Below, in pieces: positions 1 through 9,293 of a stretch of DNA of 64,000 nt (positions within the stretch are counted from its first letter, which is position 1; every line of letters starts with the position of its first letter). Below the pieces are notes generated by a model. The model was not told the origin of the DNA, did not search any database, and saw nothing but the letters and a program-made list of their open reading frames with translations. Position numbers and translations under genes: made by a program. Source of the stretch: Novosphingobium sp. Leaf2. Lineage in GTDB: Bacteria > Pseudomonadota > Alphaproteobacteria > Sphingomonadales > Sphingomonadaceae. The stretch lies in contig NZ_LMJY01000021.1 of the NCBI RefSeq assembly GCF_001421325.1, positions 1 through 64,000 of the forward strand. The letters are read 5' to 3'.

Positions 1-285
1 ACCGTGAAGCGGGACGCGGCGCTGGAGTGCAAGCGCTGGACCGATATCGCCAAAGTGACGCCTGACACCTTGCGCGACGTGATCGCCCACCTCGATGGCA
101 GCGATGTCGACGCGATCGTGCAGGTCGGCACCAACCTCTCGATGGTCGATCTGGCAGCCGAATACGAAGCGAAGCTGGCCAAGCCGGTAATCGCCATCAA
201 CACCGCGACATACTGGCACGCCCTGCGCGCCGTCGGCATCACCGACAAAATCAAGGGCATGGGACGCCTGTTGAACGAATTTTGA
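1..285 (+). CDS. Asp/Glu racemase-superfamily protein, arylmalonate decarboxylase / maleate isomerase type (C-terminal part)
   Basis: The reading frame is open from the first base and ends at a TGA, so only the last 94 residues are present; the true start lies upstream of the window. The C-terminal stretch PVIAINTATYWHALRAVGI is typical of the arylmalonate decarboxylase/maleate cis-trans isomerase branch of the Asp/Glu racemase superfamily, which acts in the cytoplasm on malonate- or maleate-like diacids. In most members the second catalytic cysteine sits just before a TNL or TGL motif; here the sequence is VGTNLSMVD, so glycine takes that place. The first catalytic site is outside the window. 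The family call is fairly safe, the substrate is not. The dicarboxylate transporters a few kilobases away fit a diacid substrate, but that is inference. Confidence 0.7.
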   Translation, partial: TVKRDAALECKRWTDIAKVTPDTLRDVIAHLDGSDVDAIVQVGTNLSMVDLAAEYEAKLAKPVIAINTATYWHALRAVGITDKIKGMGRLLNEF

Positions 286-452
286 GGACGGGCGGCTCAC
301 GGCCTTCGAACCGTCGTGAAGGGCCTTGGCCAATATGATGCCTATCGACGCTGCAGCGTTCCCAATCGCGGCAGGCTGCCAATATTCTGGCTGGCGAGAT
401 ATGTGGTTGGTTCGAAAGGACTGGCGACCCTATTGTGCCACCGCCGCGCCGG

Positions 453-2876
453 TCATCCGGTGTTGGAAAGCTGGTTGATGCCAGACGCAACACCTCGATC
501 TGCGTGCCAGCGATACTGGTGCCGGACCTGCTGCCAAGTGTCCATGAACGTTGGCAGCCGGCCCGCACTCAACGCGCTGCCGAACAGGAAGCCTTGGGCG
601 ATGTCACAACCCAGCGCGCACAACTGATCGAGTTGTGCCTGGTTTTCCACGCCTTCGGCCACAGTGCGCACCGACATCCGGCGCGCGATATCGATCACGC
701 CATGCACGATCGCAAAATCGTCCGCGTTCGCGGCATCGAGCTTGGAGATGAACGACTTGTCGATTTTCAACACGTCGACCGGAAACTGCTTGAGATGCGT
801 GAGAGAGGCATAGCCGGTGCCGAAGTCGTCAAGCGCGATCGTCACCCCTTCGGCGCACAGCGTCCTCAGCGCGCGCTCCACGGTGTCCGAGACTTGGCCC
901 AGAAATACGCTTTCGGTCACTTCCAGTTCGAGCATTGAAGGCGGGACGGACGTGGCGTGCAAACGGCTCAGGATGCGTTCGGCGAAATCGTCCCGCTTGA
1001 AATCCACCGGCGAGCCGTTGATCGCGATGCGCCCGACGTTTCTTCCCTCATCCAGCCATCGGGTTATGTCCGCTAACACCATGTCGAGCATGCGGTCTGT
1101 CAGCTGCGTGGACAGCGCGCCATCGTCGAAGGCCGCAGCTATGGTGTGCGGCGGCTGCAGGCCGCGCTCGTCGTGATTCCAGCGCAGCAGCGCTTCGAAC
1201 CCCACGACATCGCCGCAGGCCAGGTCGATCTTTGGCTGGTAGAACGGCAGGATCCGGCCCTCATGGATCGCCATGCGGGCTTGGCGCAACATCGTCTTAC
1301 GGGCTTCAAGGGCATCCCGCATTTCCGGCCGGAAACGTTCGACATCGCCCGCGCCCTTTGCTTTGGCCGCATAAAGCGCCAGATCGGCGCTTTTCAATAT
1401 CTCTCCGGGCCTGGCGCCATCCGCCGGCCACATCGCGGCGCCCGCACTGACACGTATCTCGATCAGGCTTTCATCGACCGTGATCGGCTGGCTGACTGCC
1501 TGAAGTATGGTCCTGACCAAGGCTTCACATTGGACGTCTGGCAGGTTCGGCAGGATCAGCGCAAATTCGTCACCGCCCAACCGGGCTGCCATGGCATCAG
1601 GTGCCAGCTGCGCGGTAAGCCGGGCGCCCACGGTCTTGAGGACGAGATCGCCCGCTGCATGGCCCATGCTGTCATTGATGGATTTGAAGTTGTCCACATC
1701 GATTACGGCGACGCCTGTCGTCCAGCCGCGTGCAAGCCCCTGCGCCAGCGTTGTTTCCAGCTGTTGGCCGAACCGGGCGCGGTTCGGCAGCCCGGTCAAG
1801 GGGTCGTAATACGCTGCGTGCTGGAGCGCGATCTCGGCCGTTACCTGATCGTCGATATCTTCCAGGTTGCCGTACCACTTGAGGATGGTTCCATCGGCAT
1901 CGAAGCGGGGAACCGATCGTCCGCGTACCCAGCGATAACGCCCGTCCGCCTGACGCAGGCGATAGCGAATGTCGACCATCGGATTGTCTTGCATGCGCAG
2001 TGCGGCGTGCCAGGAATCCAGCACGCGTTTCACGTCTTCGGGATGGACGGCTTTGATCCATCCTTCGCCCATGCCTTCTTCAATGCCGAGGCCGGTCATT
2101 GCTGTCCAGCGGGCACCTATTTCGCAGATGGACCCATCAGGATCGCTGATCCAGGGGAGCTGCGGATTGAGATCCACCGAATACCGGTGATGCTCCTCGC
2201 TTTTTTGCAAAGCGCTCAAAAGTGCGGTCAATTCGGCGCGCGATTGCAGCATCTCGGAAAACGCGGAGTGGTTGGTAGCGACCGTACGCAGGACCACCAG
2301 TGCAACCATCACAAATACCAGCCCCATGGCCATCAGGTAGCTGTCACCGGAAAGCAGCAGTCGGAGGATCACCGGCAGAGCGCCGGTGAGCACCACAAGC
2401 CGCGCCGCGAGGGGCAGCGCTTGAAGGCAATAGCAGCAGCCCATCGCGCCGAAGAAGATGTACAGCGCGATAGCCCCCGCGCGGGAGGGATCCGCATCGG
2501 CAAGAAGCAAAAGCCCCCAGCCCCCGAACAGCAGGCTGATGAGAGCCGCTCCGATCATCGTTCCGCGCATATGCTGGCGCATCCGGTCTACCGAAACATC
2601 GCGCCCGCGCCGGCGTATCCAGGTGATGGCCCGTGCCGCGGCCAGCGTGATCAGCACCAGCGGAATGCCAAGCGCCGTGCTGGCGGGCATGTCGCGGCTG
2701 GCCACGAACGCCATCGCGCCAGCGTTGATCGTCATCAGCAGGTACATCAAGGGTATCTGGCGCAGCAGATCGCGATACTGCTCACGCAGCACGTTTTCCG
2801 ACGGATCGATATCTGGCCCTGACCTGTTCACACTGATCACAATGCAATTCACGAGGATGTGCGGAGGGTCGAGCAC
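453..2876 (-). CDS. Membrane-anchored PAS-GGDEF-EAL protein (diguanylate cyclase/phosphodiesterase)
   Basis: This protein of up to 807 residues is predicted to make and/or degrade the second messenger cyclic di-GMP. The N-terminal ~210 residues are hydrophobic with several membrane segments (a MASE-like sensor region). A PAS domain follows at about 230-350, then a GGDEF domain with an intact GGDEF motif near residue 433, and an EAL domain from about 545 to the end. The EAL part keeps EALLRW, ELEVTES, DDFGTGYASL, KIDKSF and AEGVE, so both active sites look competent. The longest frame begins at a GTG with no clear ribosome binding site. In-frame GTG codons 8, 12 and 15 residues further in are equally possible. 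It is divergent from the serine dehydratase gene. Confidence 0.9.
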   Translation of the reverse strand: MLDPPHILVNCIVISVNRSGPDIDPSENVLREQYRDLLRQIPLMYLLMTINAGAMAFVASRDMPASTALGIPLVLITLAAARAITWIRRRGRDVSVDRMRQHMRGTMIGAALISLLFGGWGLLLLADADPSRAGAIALYIFFGAMGCCYCLQALPLAARLVVLTGALPVILRLLLSGDSYLMAMGLVFVMVALVVLRTVATNHSAFSEMLQSRAELTALLSALQKSEEHHRYSVDLNPQLPWISDPDGSICEIGARWTAMTGLGIEEGMGEGWIKAVHPEDVKRVLDSWHAALRMQDNPMVDIRYRLRQADGRYRWVRGRSVPRFDADGTILKWYGNLEDIDDQVTAEIALQHAAYYDPLTGLPNRARFGQQLETTLAQGLARGWTTGVAVIDVDNFKSINDSMGHAAGDLVLKTVGARLTAQLAPDAMAARLGGDEFALILPNLPDVQCEALVRTILQAVSQPITVDESLIEIRVSAGAAMWPADGARPGEILKSADLALYAAKAKGAGDVERFRPEMRDALEARKTMLRQARMAIHEGRILPFYQPKIDLACGDVVGFEALLRWNHDERGLQPPHTIAAAFDDGALSTQLTDRMLDMVLADITRWLDEGRNVGRIAINGSPVDFKRDDFAERILSRLHATSVPPSMLELEVTESVFLGQVSDTVERALRTLCAEGVTIALDDFGTGYASLTHLKQFPVDVLKIDKSFISKLDAANADDFAIVHGVIDIARRMSVRTVAEGVENQAQLDQLCALGCDIAQGFLFGSALSAGRLPTFMDTWQQVRHQYRWHADRGVASGINQLSNTG

Positions 2877-2975
2877 TAAGGTATAATCGTTAAGATATCG
2901 CTCCGCTTACTTGCTCTGGCCGACACTGCAAAAATTGGCATAGTCTTTTGGGCGTAGGCCATTATTGCGTCGGTG

Positions 2976-4355
2976 ATGATCTCCGCGCTCGACTTGTTTC
3001 GTATCGGCCTTGGCCCTTCCAGCTCCCACACCGTCGGACCGATGCGGATATGCACCCGCTTTGTGCAGGGGGTGGAGGAAACAGCCGGGCTGGATGCGAT
3101 CGGCCGGGTGCTGGTGGAACTGCAAGGCTCGCTGGCGTTGACGGGTGAAGGCCACGGCACGCCGGACGCATGCCTGATGGGGTTGAGCGGACTGGCGCCG
3201 GAAAACGTCGATCCGCAGCACGCGGTCGACGTCGCGGCCAGAGTAAGGGCGTCCGGGCAGATAGACGTGCTGGGCCGGCACCGGATCGCGTTCGATCCGG
3301 CAATGGACCTGATCCTCGATTTCAGCGCCATGCCTGATCTTCACCCCAACGGCATGGTCCTGACCGCGTTCGACACACACGGCGCGCAGATTACCCGGCA
3401 GGAATATTTTTCGACCGGCGGCGGCTTTTTCTCCACGCGCCGCCAGCTTGAGCAGCCCGCGCCTGACGATCAGGTCGTGCGCGGCAGGCAGGTGCCCCAT
3501 CCGTTCGGATCGGGCGCGCAGTTGCTGGAGGTTTGCGCCGGCACCGGGCTGGACATAGCCGGTATCATGCTGGCCAACGAGGGCGTGTGGCGGCCCGAGG
3601 CGGAAACGCTGGGCGGGCTGGATGCGGTGGCCGATGCCATGAACCAGTGCATCGATCGTGGGCTGGCACGTGACGGATTTCTGCCAGGGCCGCTCAAGGT
3701 GCGGCGGCGGGCACGTTCCATCTACGAAAGCCTGCTGTCGCGCCCGCAGGACAATCAGGCGGAAACGCTGATGGACTGGCTTAATCTGTACGCCATGGCG
3801 GTGAACGAGGAAAACGCCAGCGGCGGGCGGGTGGTGACCGCGCCGACCAATGGCGCTGCCGGCATCATCCCCTCCCTGCTGCGGCATTACTGTTGCGAGG
3901 GCGGGGCGTTGCAGGTTGCAAGGGCGCGGCGTTATCTGCTGACCTGCGCCGGGATTGGCCTGTTGTATAAACAACGCGCGTCGATCTCCGGTGCGGAGAT
4001 GGGCTGTCAGGGCGAGGTGGGCGTTGCCTGCTCGATGGCGGCAGCGGGGCTGGCGGCGCTGTGGGGTGGCACGCCGGAACAGGTCTGCGCCGCCGCCGAG
4101 ATCGGCATGGAACACAACCTGGGGCTCACGTGCGATCCGGTTGGTGGTCTCGTCCAGATCCCGTGCATAGAACGCAACGCCATCGCGGCGGTAAAGGCCG
4201 TGAATGCCGCCAAGCTGGCGCTGCATGCCGGTGAAACCCCGCGCGTGTCGCTCGATCAGGTTATCGAGACGATGCGCCAGACCGGCATCGACATGTCCAG
4301 CAAGTACAAGGAAACCAGCCAGGGAGGCCTGGCGATCAACGTGGTTGCCTGCTGA
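2976..4355 (+). CDS. sdaA: L-serine ammonia-lyase (L-serine dehydratase), iron-sulfur type
   Basis: The enzyme deaminates L-serine to pyruvate and ammonia in the cytoplasm using an oxygen-sensitive 4Fe-4S cluster. The protein (459 residues) is the single-chain form, with the N-terminal [11 protein letters not shown] signature and the catalytic alpha part fused. The cluster cysteines are visible as C344 (GCQGEVG), C386 (TCDPVGG) and C397 (PCIERN), matching the spacing of the E. coli enzyme. I chose the ATG at 2976; a GTG directly before it at 2973 is an alternative, and neither has a strong ribosome binding site. It stands alone, divergent from the cyclic di-GMP gene. Confidence 0.95.
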   Translation: MISALDLFRIGLGPSSSHTVGPMRICTRFVQGVEETAGLDAIGRVLVELQGSLALTGEGHGTPDACLMGLSGLAPENVDPQHAVDVAARVRASGQIDVLGRHRIAFDPAMDLILDFSAMPDLHPNGMVLTAFDTHGAQITRQEYFSTGGGFFSTRRQLEQPAPDDQVVRGRQVPHPFGSGAQLLEVCAGTGLDIAGIMLANEGVWRPEAETLGGLDAVADAMNQCIDRGLARDGFLPGPLKVRRRARSIYESLLSRPQDNQAETLMDWLNLYAMAVNEENASGGRVVTAPTNGAAGIIPSLLRHYCCEGGALQVARARRYLLTCAGIGLLYKQRASISGAEMGCQGEVGVACSMAAAGLAALWGGTPEQVCAAAEIGMEHNLGLTCDPVGGLVQIPCIERNAIAAVKAVNAAKLALHAGETPRVSLDQVIETMRQTGIDMSSKYKETSQGGLAINVVAC

Positions 4356-4402
4356 TCGTTGTCTAACTTGAAACCCCAATGGCTACTGCCAAGGGCGTTG
4401 GG

Positions 4403-4861
4403 TTATAGTGCCAGATGAAGAAATTGGTTGAAGTCGCTCGGCACATAATCGGAGAATGCGGGGCCATTGGTGAAGCCGCGCCGGCTATATAGCGCCAGCG
4501 CGGGCTGGAACGACGACCCGCTTCCGGTTTCCAAGCTGAGACGGCGGTTGCCGCGCGCTTTTGCAGCCGCGATGATCGTTTGCAAGATCGCCGCGCCCGC
4601 ACCTTTTCGAACAAAAGCCGGGGCAGTGCGCATGGACTTAACTTCGCCATTACCGTCCGGGAGCATCTTGAGGGCACCGACGCTGGCGATGTGATCACCC
4701 TGCCACGCCGTCCACACTGTTACTTCGGGGCTCAACAAGCCTGACAAATCCAGCGCGAATACGCTACCGGGAGGGGAGCTGGCACGCATCCCTGCAAGAT
4801 GCAGGGCCAACAGATCACGCGTCGGCTGCCCCGTCAAATCGTCTTCGCGTACCTCGAACAT
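4403..4861 (-). CDS. GNAT-family N-acetyltransferase
   Basis: A 152-residue single-domain protein of the GCN5-related acetyltransferase fold, predicted to move an acetyl group from acetyl-CoA to an amine. The acetyl-CoA pyrophosphate loop is seen as VRKGAGAAIL, followed by the helix and strand RRLSLETGS and the closing ALALYSRRGFTNGPAFSDY segment that marks this family. Its start lies 7 bases after the stop of the symporter gene, so the two are probably co-transcribed. The substrate cannot be read from the sequence. Confidence 0.88.
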   Translation of the reverse strand: MFEVREDDLTGQPTRDLLALHLAGMRASSPPGSVFALDLSGLLSPEVTVWTAWQGDHIASVGALKMLPDGNGEVKSMRTAPAFVRKGAGAAILQTIIAAAKARGNRRLSLETGSGSSFQPALALYSRRGFTNGPAFSDYVPSDFNQFLHLAL

Positions 4862-4868
4862 ATCGCCG

Positions 4869-6194
4869 TCACCTTGTCACGCCCATGAGTATGTCATCAC
4901 GCAGGCCCAGCCGCTGCGACACTATGGTGGGCACTAGGACTTGTCCCGCCACGTTGACCGCAGTGCGGCCCATGTCGAGGATCGGGTCGATGGCAAGCAG
5001 CAGGCCCACACCTTCCAGCGGCAGGCCGAGGGTGGAGAGCGTGAGCGTCAGCATCACCACCGCGCCGGTAAGGCCAGCCGTCGCCGCCGATCCGATCACG
5101 CTGACGAACACGATCAGCGCATAGTCCGACGGGTGCAGCACCAGCCCATAGAACTGCGCCACGAATATGGCGGATATGGCGGGATAGATCGCGGCGCACC
5201 CGTCCATCTTCGTGGTCGAGCCCAGCGGCACCGCGAAGGCGGCGTAGGAGCGGGGCACGCCCATGCGTTCCGTAACTTCTTCCGTCACAGGCATGGTGCC
5301 CACCGACGAGCGGGACAGGAAACCGATCTGGATGGCGGGCCATGCCACGGCGAAAAAGCGCAGCGGGCTGATCCGGTTGAGCAGCAGCAGGGCCGGGTAA
5401 ACCCCGAACAGGACTAGCGCCAGTCCCAGATAGACCGCGCCCGCGAACGCGCCTAGTGCCGAAAGCGCGTCCCAGCCGTAATTGATCACGGCATCCGCGA
5501 TCAGCGCGGCGGACCCCAGTGGAGTCAGCGCGATGAGCCAGCGCAACAACTGGCGCAGCACGAGGTTGGCCGAGGTCATGAAAGTCAGGAACGGTTCGGC
5601 CTTTTCGCCCACCCGCACCGCACCCGCGCCCACGGCGACCGCGGCGATGATGACCTGCAGCACGTTGAACGACACCGAGGTGGTCGCGGCCCCGCCCTCT
5701 ATCTTCGTGGCAGCGGACAATCCCAGGTAGTTTGCGGGCACCAGTCCTTTGAGGAAATCCAGCCACCCGCCCACAGATGCCGGCGTCTGTGCCGCGCGTG
5801 GATCGATGCCGGCGTGCAGGCCCGGCTGGATCAGCACGCCCAAGGTAATGCCGATCGACACCGCGATCAGCGCGGTAAGGGCAAACCAGCCCAAGGTGTG
5901 GACCACCAGCCGCACCGCATTGTCCAGTCCGCGCAGCGCCGCCACTGACGCAACGATCGCGGTGAACACCAGCGGTGGCACCAGCGTGCGCAGCAATTGC
6001 ACGAATATCTGCGCCACAGTGTGGAACGTGGCGATCGCGCCGCTGGCAAACGGTCCCGCAGGGTCCAGTTGGCGCACGATCAGCCCGGCGCTCAGGCCGA
6101 TGATCATGCCCAGCAGGACCTGGATGCCGAAGCCCGGAAGCCACCGGCGGCGCGAAGTTGGATTTTGGGAAGACATGGGTTGTGCGAACGTCAT
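4869..6194 (-). CDS. Dicarboxylate/amino acid:cation symporter (DAACS family)
   Basis: An inner-membrane secondary transporter that brings in dicarboxylates or acidic/neutral amino acids with Na+ or H+. About eight membrane helices are visible, along with family signatures: the serine-rich hairpin region SRSSVGTMPVTEEV and the helix-7 region AVPLGSTTKMDGCA, where DctA and GltP have GYSFNLDGT. That second motif (TTKMDG) places it in the glutamate/serine-type branch rather than with DctA. I chose the ATG at 6194; an upstream TTG at 6218 and a downstream ATG at 6176 are alternatives. It lies 92 bases downstream of the porin gene on the same strand, so dctA, porin, symporter and GNAT may form one transcript. 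Confidence 0.9.
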   Translation of the reverse strand: MTFAQPMSSQNPTSRRRWLPGFGIQVLLGMIIGLSAGLIVRQLDPAGPFASGAIATFHTVAQIFVQLLRTLVPPLVFTAIVASVAALRGLDNAVRLVVHTLGWFALTALIAVSIGITLGVLIQPGLHAGIDPRAAQTPASVGGWLDFLKGLVPANYLGLSAATKIEGGAATTSVSFNVLQVIIAAVAVGAGAVRVGEKAEPFLTFMTSANLVLRQLLRWLIALTPLGSAALIADAVINYGWDALSALGAFAGAVYLGLALVLFGVYPALLLLNRISPLRFFAVAWPAIQIGFLSRSSVGTMPVTEEVTERMGVPRSYAAFAVPLGSTTKMDGCAAIYPAISAIFVAQFYGLVLHPSDYALIVFVSVIGSAATAGLTGAVVMLTLTLSTLGLPLEGVGLLLAIDPILDMGRTAVNVAGQVLVPTIVSQRLGLRDDILMGVTR

Positions 6195-6286
6195 GCGCTG
6201 GCCCCGCGTTCCCGTCAATCAGGCGGGACAGGCAAGAAATACTGCCCGGCCGGCAAGGTCCGTTTGTTCGCTGCCCGCCCGCTCGC

Positions 6287-7735
6287 TCAGAACCGGAAGC
6301 TGATCCAGCCCGACAGGAAATCGGAACTGCGATAGGCCGCGTCTGTCAGCGCTGGTCCTGCGGCCAGATGCTCGAAACGCCCGGTGAAGGACAGGCGCGG
6401 CGTGACCGCCCACGCCAGTTGCATACGCGCTACGTCGGCCACCTTGCGCGCATGAAAGTTTTGCGTGCCGGCAAAAGGCTGGCCGTTGGCCCGGTACACA
6501 GCATCGTTCACGTTATCGCGCCATACGAACTCGTATTCGGCCAGCAACCGCGCGTTCTTGAATGGGGCGAAGCTGAAATTGGGCGTCACCGCCACGAGGT
6601 TGGAAGGCGTCAAATACAGCTGATAGCTGAAATAGATGTTGTTTCCGAACGGGGCATACGCATTGCGCAGCTTGCCATCGCCATACCCGCCGCCGCCGCT
6701 GGCATAATCGACATGAAGGCCCACGCGCGGCCCGGTCTTGCTGGCACCCAGGCGGTAGCTTTGCGCCAGAAAACCCTGCCAGGCGGAAATGTCCTGGTTG
6801 ATGTAGTAGCCCCACTGGCGGTTCACCGACCAGTCGATCTGCAGCGGGCCGACGTCACCGCGCAACCAGCCGCCCAGATAATAGCGCTCGGACGGCCCGA
6901 TCCGGCCACCCCATGCGCCTACCTGGTTTCGCCTGCGCCAGAAGAAGGTGTCAAAGGCGAGAGTGTTTCCGCCCAGCCACGTCTTGGGCAGCACCACGCC
7001 AACGGTCGCACCGGAAAAACGACGTGCCGGATCGCTGATATCGTCTGCGAACTTGTCCTCACCGTAGGACGTAGGCCGAAAGTCGAAGGCGCCGAAGCGC
7101 AGCGTCTTGCCGCGCGCATAGAAGCGCCAGCCGTTCAGGGTGTAGCGGATCGTGTTGTTATCACGCTGCGATACCAGGATGTTCGGCCCGTCGACGAATT
7201 CCTGCCGCCCGTACCGCACGCCGACATCCATGCCGCCAATGTTCACCATGCCTTCTGCGAACGATTGCTGGATCACCAGATCGTTGCGCAGGCTGGTGCT
7301 GGGTACGCCAAGGTTCCGGCCGCCCAGGCCGCCATGCGCCACTTCGCCGTAGAAGCGCAGGTGTTCGCCGACATGCAGATCTGCCCCGCCAACGATGCGG
7401 GTGATGTCCTGGCGCTGCGCCTCGGCGTCCCGCAGGTTGGGGTTGGTGGTTTCGTTGACGCGCAGCCGCAGTTCACCTGACAGCGTGATGTAGACATCGC
7501 CGGCGTCGTTGAGCGGCAGATATTTCAAGCGGTCCAGCGGGTCGTCGCGCTTGTCGGCATCCGCCATGGAGGTCCAGTCCTCGGCCCAGCGCGACAGGGA
7601 GTAGCCGCCGGTAACGGCACCGTCACCGTTGAACGCCTTGGGGTAGGCTCCGTCTGCGCTGTGGGCCAGCGCCGGCAGTCCGGCGAGGGCGAGCGAAAGG
7701 GTGGCGGCGCCAAGCCGCGCGGTCGCGAAGCTCAT
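6287..7735 (-). CDS. Alginate-export-family outer-membrane beta-barrel (porin)
   Basis: A 482-residue protein with a clear signal peptide (MSFATARLG then a hydrophobic run ending at LAHSA). The rest is a beta-barrel of the alginate_export/AlgE-like family, ending in phenylalanine after an alternating strand (WISFRF), as expected for BAM-assembled outer-membrane proteins. Despite the family name, relatives often serve as channels for small anions. I chose the ATG at 7735 because it gives the signal peptide and lies 14 bases after the dctA stop, behind an AAGG ribosome binding site. Longer in-frame starts run back into dctA. The tight spacing to dctA suggests it is the outer-membrane channel for the same dicarboxylates. 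Confidence 0.85.
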   Translation of the reverse strand: MSFATARLGAATLSLALAGLPALAHSADGAYPKAFNGDGAVTGGYSLSRWAEDWTSMADADKRDDPLDRLKYLPLNDAGDVYITLSGELRLRVNETTNPNLRDAEAQRQDITRIVGGADLHVGEHLRFYGEVAHGGLGGRNLGVPSTSLRNDLVIQQSFAEGMVNIGGMDVGVRYGRQEFVDGPNILVSQRDNNTIRYTLNGWRFYARGKTLRFGAFDFRPTSYGEDKFADDISDPARRFSGATVGVVLPKTWLGGNTLAFDTFFWRRRNQVGAWGGRIGPSERYYLGGWLRGDVGPLQIDWSVNRQWGYYINQDISAWQGFLAQSYRLGASKTGPRVGLHVDYASGGGGYGDGKLRNAYAPFGNNIYFSYQLYLTPSNLVAVTPNFSFAPFKNARLLAEYEFVWRDNVNDAVYRANGQPFAGTQNFHARKVADVARMQLAWAVTPRLSFTGRFEHLAAGPALTDAAYRSSDFLSGWISFRF

Positions 7736-7749
7736 GACAGGTGCCTTGC

Positions 7750-9087
7750 TTAGGCCGCCGGAGCGGGGGTGGGGGCGGCAAGAACGGCGTCGGGCAATGG
7801 CCGCCCGGCCAGCGCCGCGTCCAGCTGCGCATGGTCCAGCCGTCCTTCCCAACGCGACACCACGATCGTTGCCACCGCATTGCCCACGAAGTTGGTCAGG
7901 CTGCGACATTCCGACATGAAGCGGTCCACGCCCAGGATCAGCGCCATGCCTGCCACCGGGACCGAGGGGACGATCGACAATGTGGCGGCCAGCGTGATGA
8001 AGCCTGCACCGGTGACGCCTGCGGCCCCCTTGGACGAGAGCATCGCTACACCCAGCAGCAACAGTTGCTGGCCCAGTGTCAGGTCCACATTGCAGGCCTG
8101 CGCGATGAACAGGGCCGCCAGCGTCATGTAGATGTTGGTTCCATCAAGGTTGAACGAATAGCCGGTGGGCACCACCAGACCGACCACCGCCTTGGGGCAG
8201 CCGGCGCGCTCCAGCTTTTCGATGAGCGCGGGCAGGGCGCTTTCCGATGACGACGTGCCCAGCACCAGCAGCAGTTCCGCCTTGAGGTAAGCGATAAGGC
8301 GAAAGATCGAAAAGCCGCACAGCCGCCCGACGATGCCCAGAACCACGAAGACGAACAGCAGCGAGGTGGCATAGAATGTCGCCACCAGTTGGGCGAGGTT
8401 GGCAAGGCTGCCTACACCATACTTGCCGATCGTAAACGCCATCGCGCCGAACGCGCCGATCGGGGCGGCCTTCATCACGATGGAGACCAGCTTGAACACC
8501 ACGATCGACACTTCGTCGAGCAACGACAGCACTTTCGCGCCGCGATCGCCGATGGAGGCAAGGGAAACGCCGAACAGGATCGCCACGACCAGCACCTGCA
8601 GGATGTTGTCCTGCGCCAGCGCGGACACGAGCGTGTCCGGGATCATGCCGTTCAGAAACCCGACCAGCGTGGTTTCATGTGCTTTTTGCGAATACTGGAC
8701 GATCTTGCCGGCATCGAGCGTGGCGGGATCGATGTTGAACCCCGCGCCGGGGCGCACCACGTTCGCCACGATCAGGCCGATGATCAGCGCCAGCGTGGAG
8801 AAAAACAGGAAATAGGCGAACGCCTTGAGCGCCACGCGGCCGACGGAACCCAGGTCTCGCATGCCGGCGATGCCGGTCACGATGGTGAGGAAGATCACCG
8901 GCGCGATGACCATCTTCACCAACTTGATGAACATGTCACCCACCGGCTTCAGGCTTTCGCCGGCAACCGGATAGAAGTGGCCCAGCAGGACGCCAGCGGT
9001 GATCGCAACGATCACCTGCACGTAAAGGTGGGTGTACCAGCGCCCTGGCGCGGTGTGGCTGGCGGGAATGGTCGGTTCATAGTGCAT
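7750..9087 (-). CDS. dctA: C4-dicarboxylate:H+/Na+ symporter DctA
   Basis: An inner-membrane carrier for succinate, fumarate and malate. The 445-residue length and the opening helices fit DctA, and the helix-7 motif [14 protein letters not shown] and the serine-rich hairpin [17 protein letters not shown] are characteristic. The gene is divergent from dctB-dctD, the classic rhizobial arrangement in which the two-component pair switches on dctA when dicarboxylates are present. A sigma-54-type -24/-12 element lies about 57-71 bases upstream of the start. The porin gene follows after 14 bases. Confidence 0.96.
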   Translation of the reverse strand: MHYEPTIPASHTAPGRWYTHLYVQVIVAITAGVLLGHFYPVAGESLKPVGDMFIKLVKMVIAPVIFLTIVTGIAGMRDLGSVGRVALKAFAYFLFFSTLALIIGLIVANVVRPGAGFNIDPATLDAGKIVQYSQKAHETTLVGFLNGMIPDTLVSALAQDNILQVLVVAILFGVSLASIGDRGAKVLSLLDEVSIVVFKLVSIVMKAAPIGAFGAMAFTIGKYGVGSLANLAQLVATFYATSLLFVFVVLGIVGRLCGFSIFRLIAYLKAELLLVLGTSSSESALPALIEKLERAGCPKAVVGLVVPTGYSFNLDGTNIYMTLAALFIAQACNVDLTLGQQLLLLGVAMLSSKGAAGVTGAGFITLAATLSIVPSVPVAGMALILGVDRFMSECRSLTNFVGNAVATIVVSRWEGRLDHAQLDAALAGRPLPDAVLAAPTPAPAA

Positions 9088-9142
9088 GCGAAAGCCCTGT
9101 CATCCTCTCAGACCGGTCCCGCCCTAGGCGGTACTCGTTCAA

Positions 9143-9158
9143 TGCCGGCAGAGTGCCC
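9143..9158 (-). promoter_or_regulatory. Candidate sigma-54 (-24/-12) promoter for dctA
   Basis: Read on the minus strand the element is GGGCACTCTGCCGGCA, against the sigma-54 consensus TGGCACGN4TTGCA. GGCAC at -24 and GCA at -12 are kept, and exactly 10 bases separate the GG and GC pairs. Transcription would start near 9132, leaving a leader of about 45 bases before dctA. dctA is a well-known sigma-54 target in rhizobia, so the position makes biological sense. Confidence 0.65.
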
Positions 9159-9243
9159 GCGCTTTCGCTGCGCGCAAAGGAAAAGCGCGTAACCAGGAAA
9201 ATGTATATTTGTCAATAGTATAATTAGATAGATCGACCGTCCA

Positions 9244-9293
9244 TGTGCAAGATGTTGCCCGCTTTCTGGTCAAGGTGTGCCAAAAGTTGCACA
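9244..9293. promoter_or_regulatory. Two tandem dyads in the dctA/dctB gap, candidate DctD upstream activating sites
   Basis: Two elements of the form TGTGC-N8-GC occur at 9244-9261 and 9276-9293. The second is a perfect 5-base dyad (TGTGC at 9276-9280, GCACA at 9289-9293). The first keeps the left arm but only the GC of the right. Their centres are 32 bases apart, three helical turns, and lie about 120 and 150 bases upstream of the predicted dctA start point. That is where an enhancer-binding protein such as DctD would sit. The assignment is inference from geometry; no consensus search was possible. Confidence 0.45.

Noticed and set aside
1146..2822. A 558-residue open frame on the plus strand, opposite the GGDEF-EAL gene
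   Set aside because: It mirrors the third-codon-position bias of the real gene, has no family motif, and the GGDEF-EAL protein on the other strand is unambiguous.
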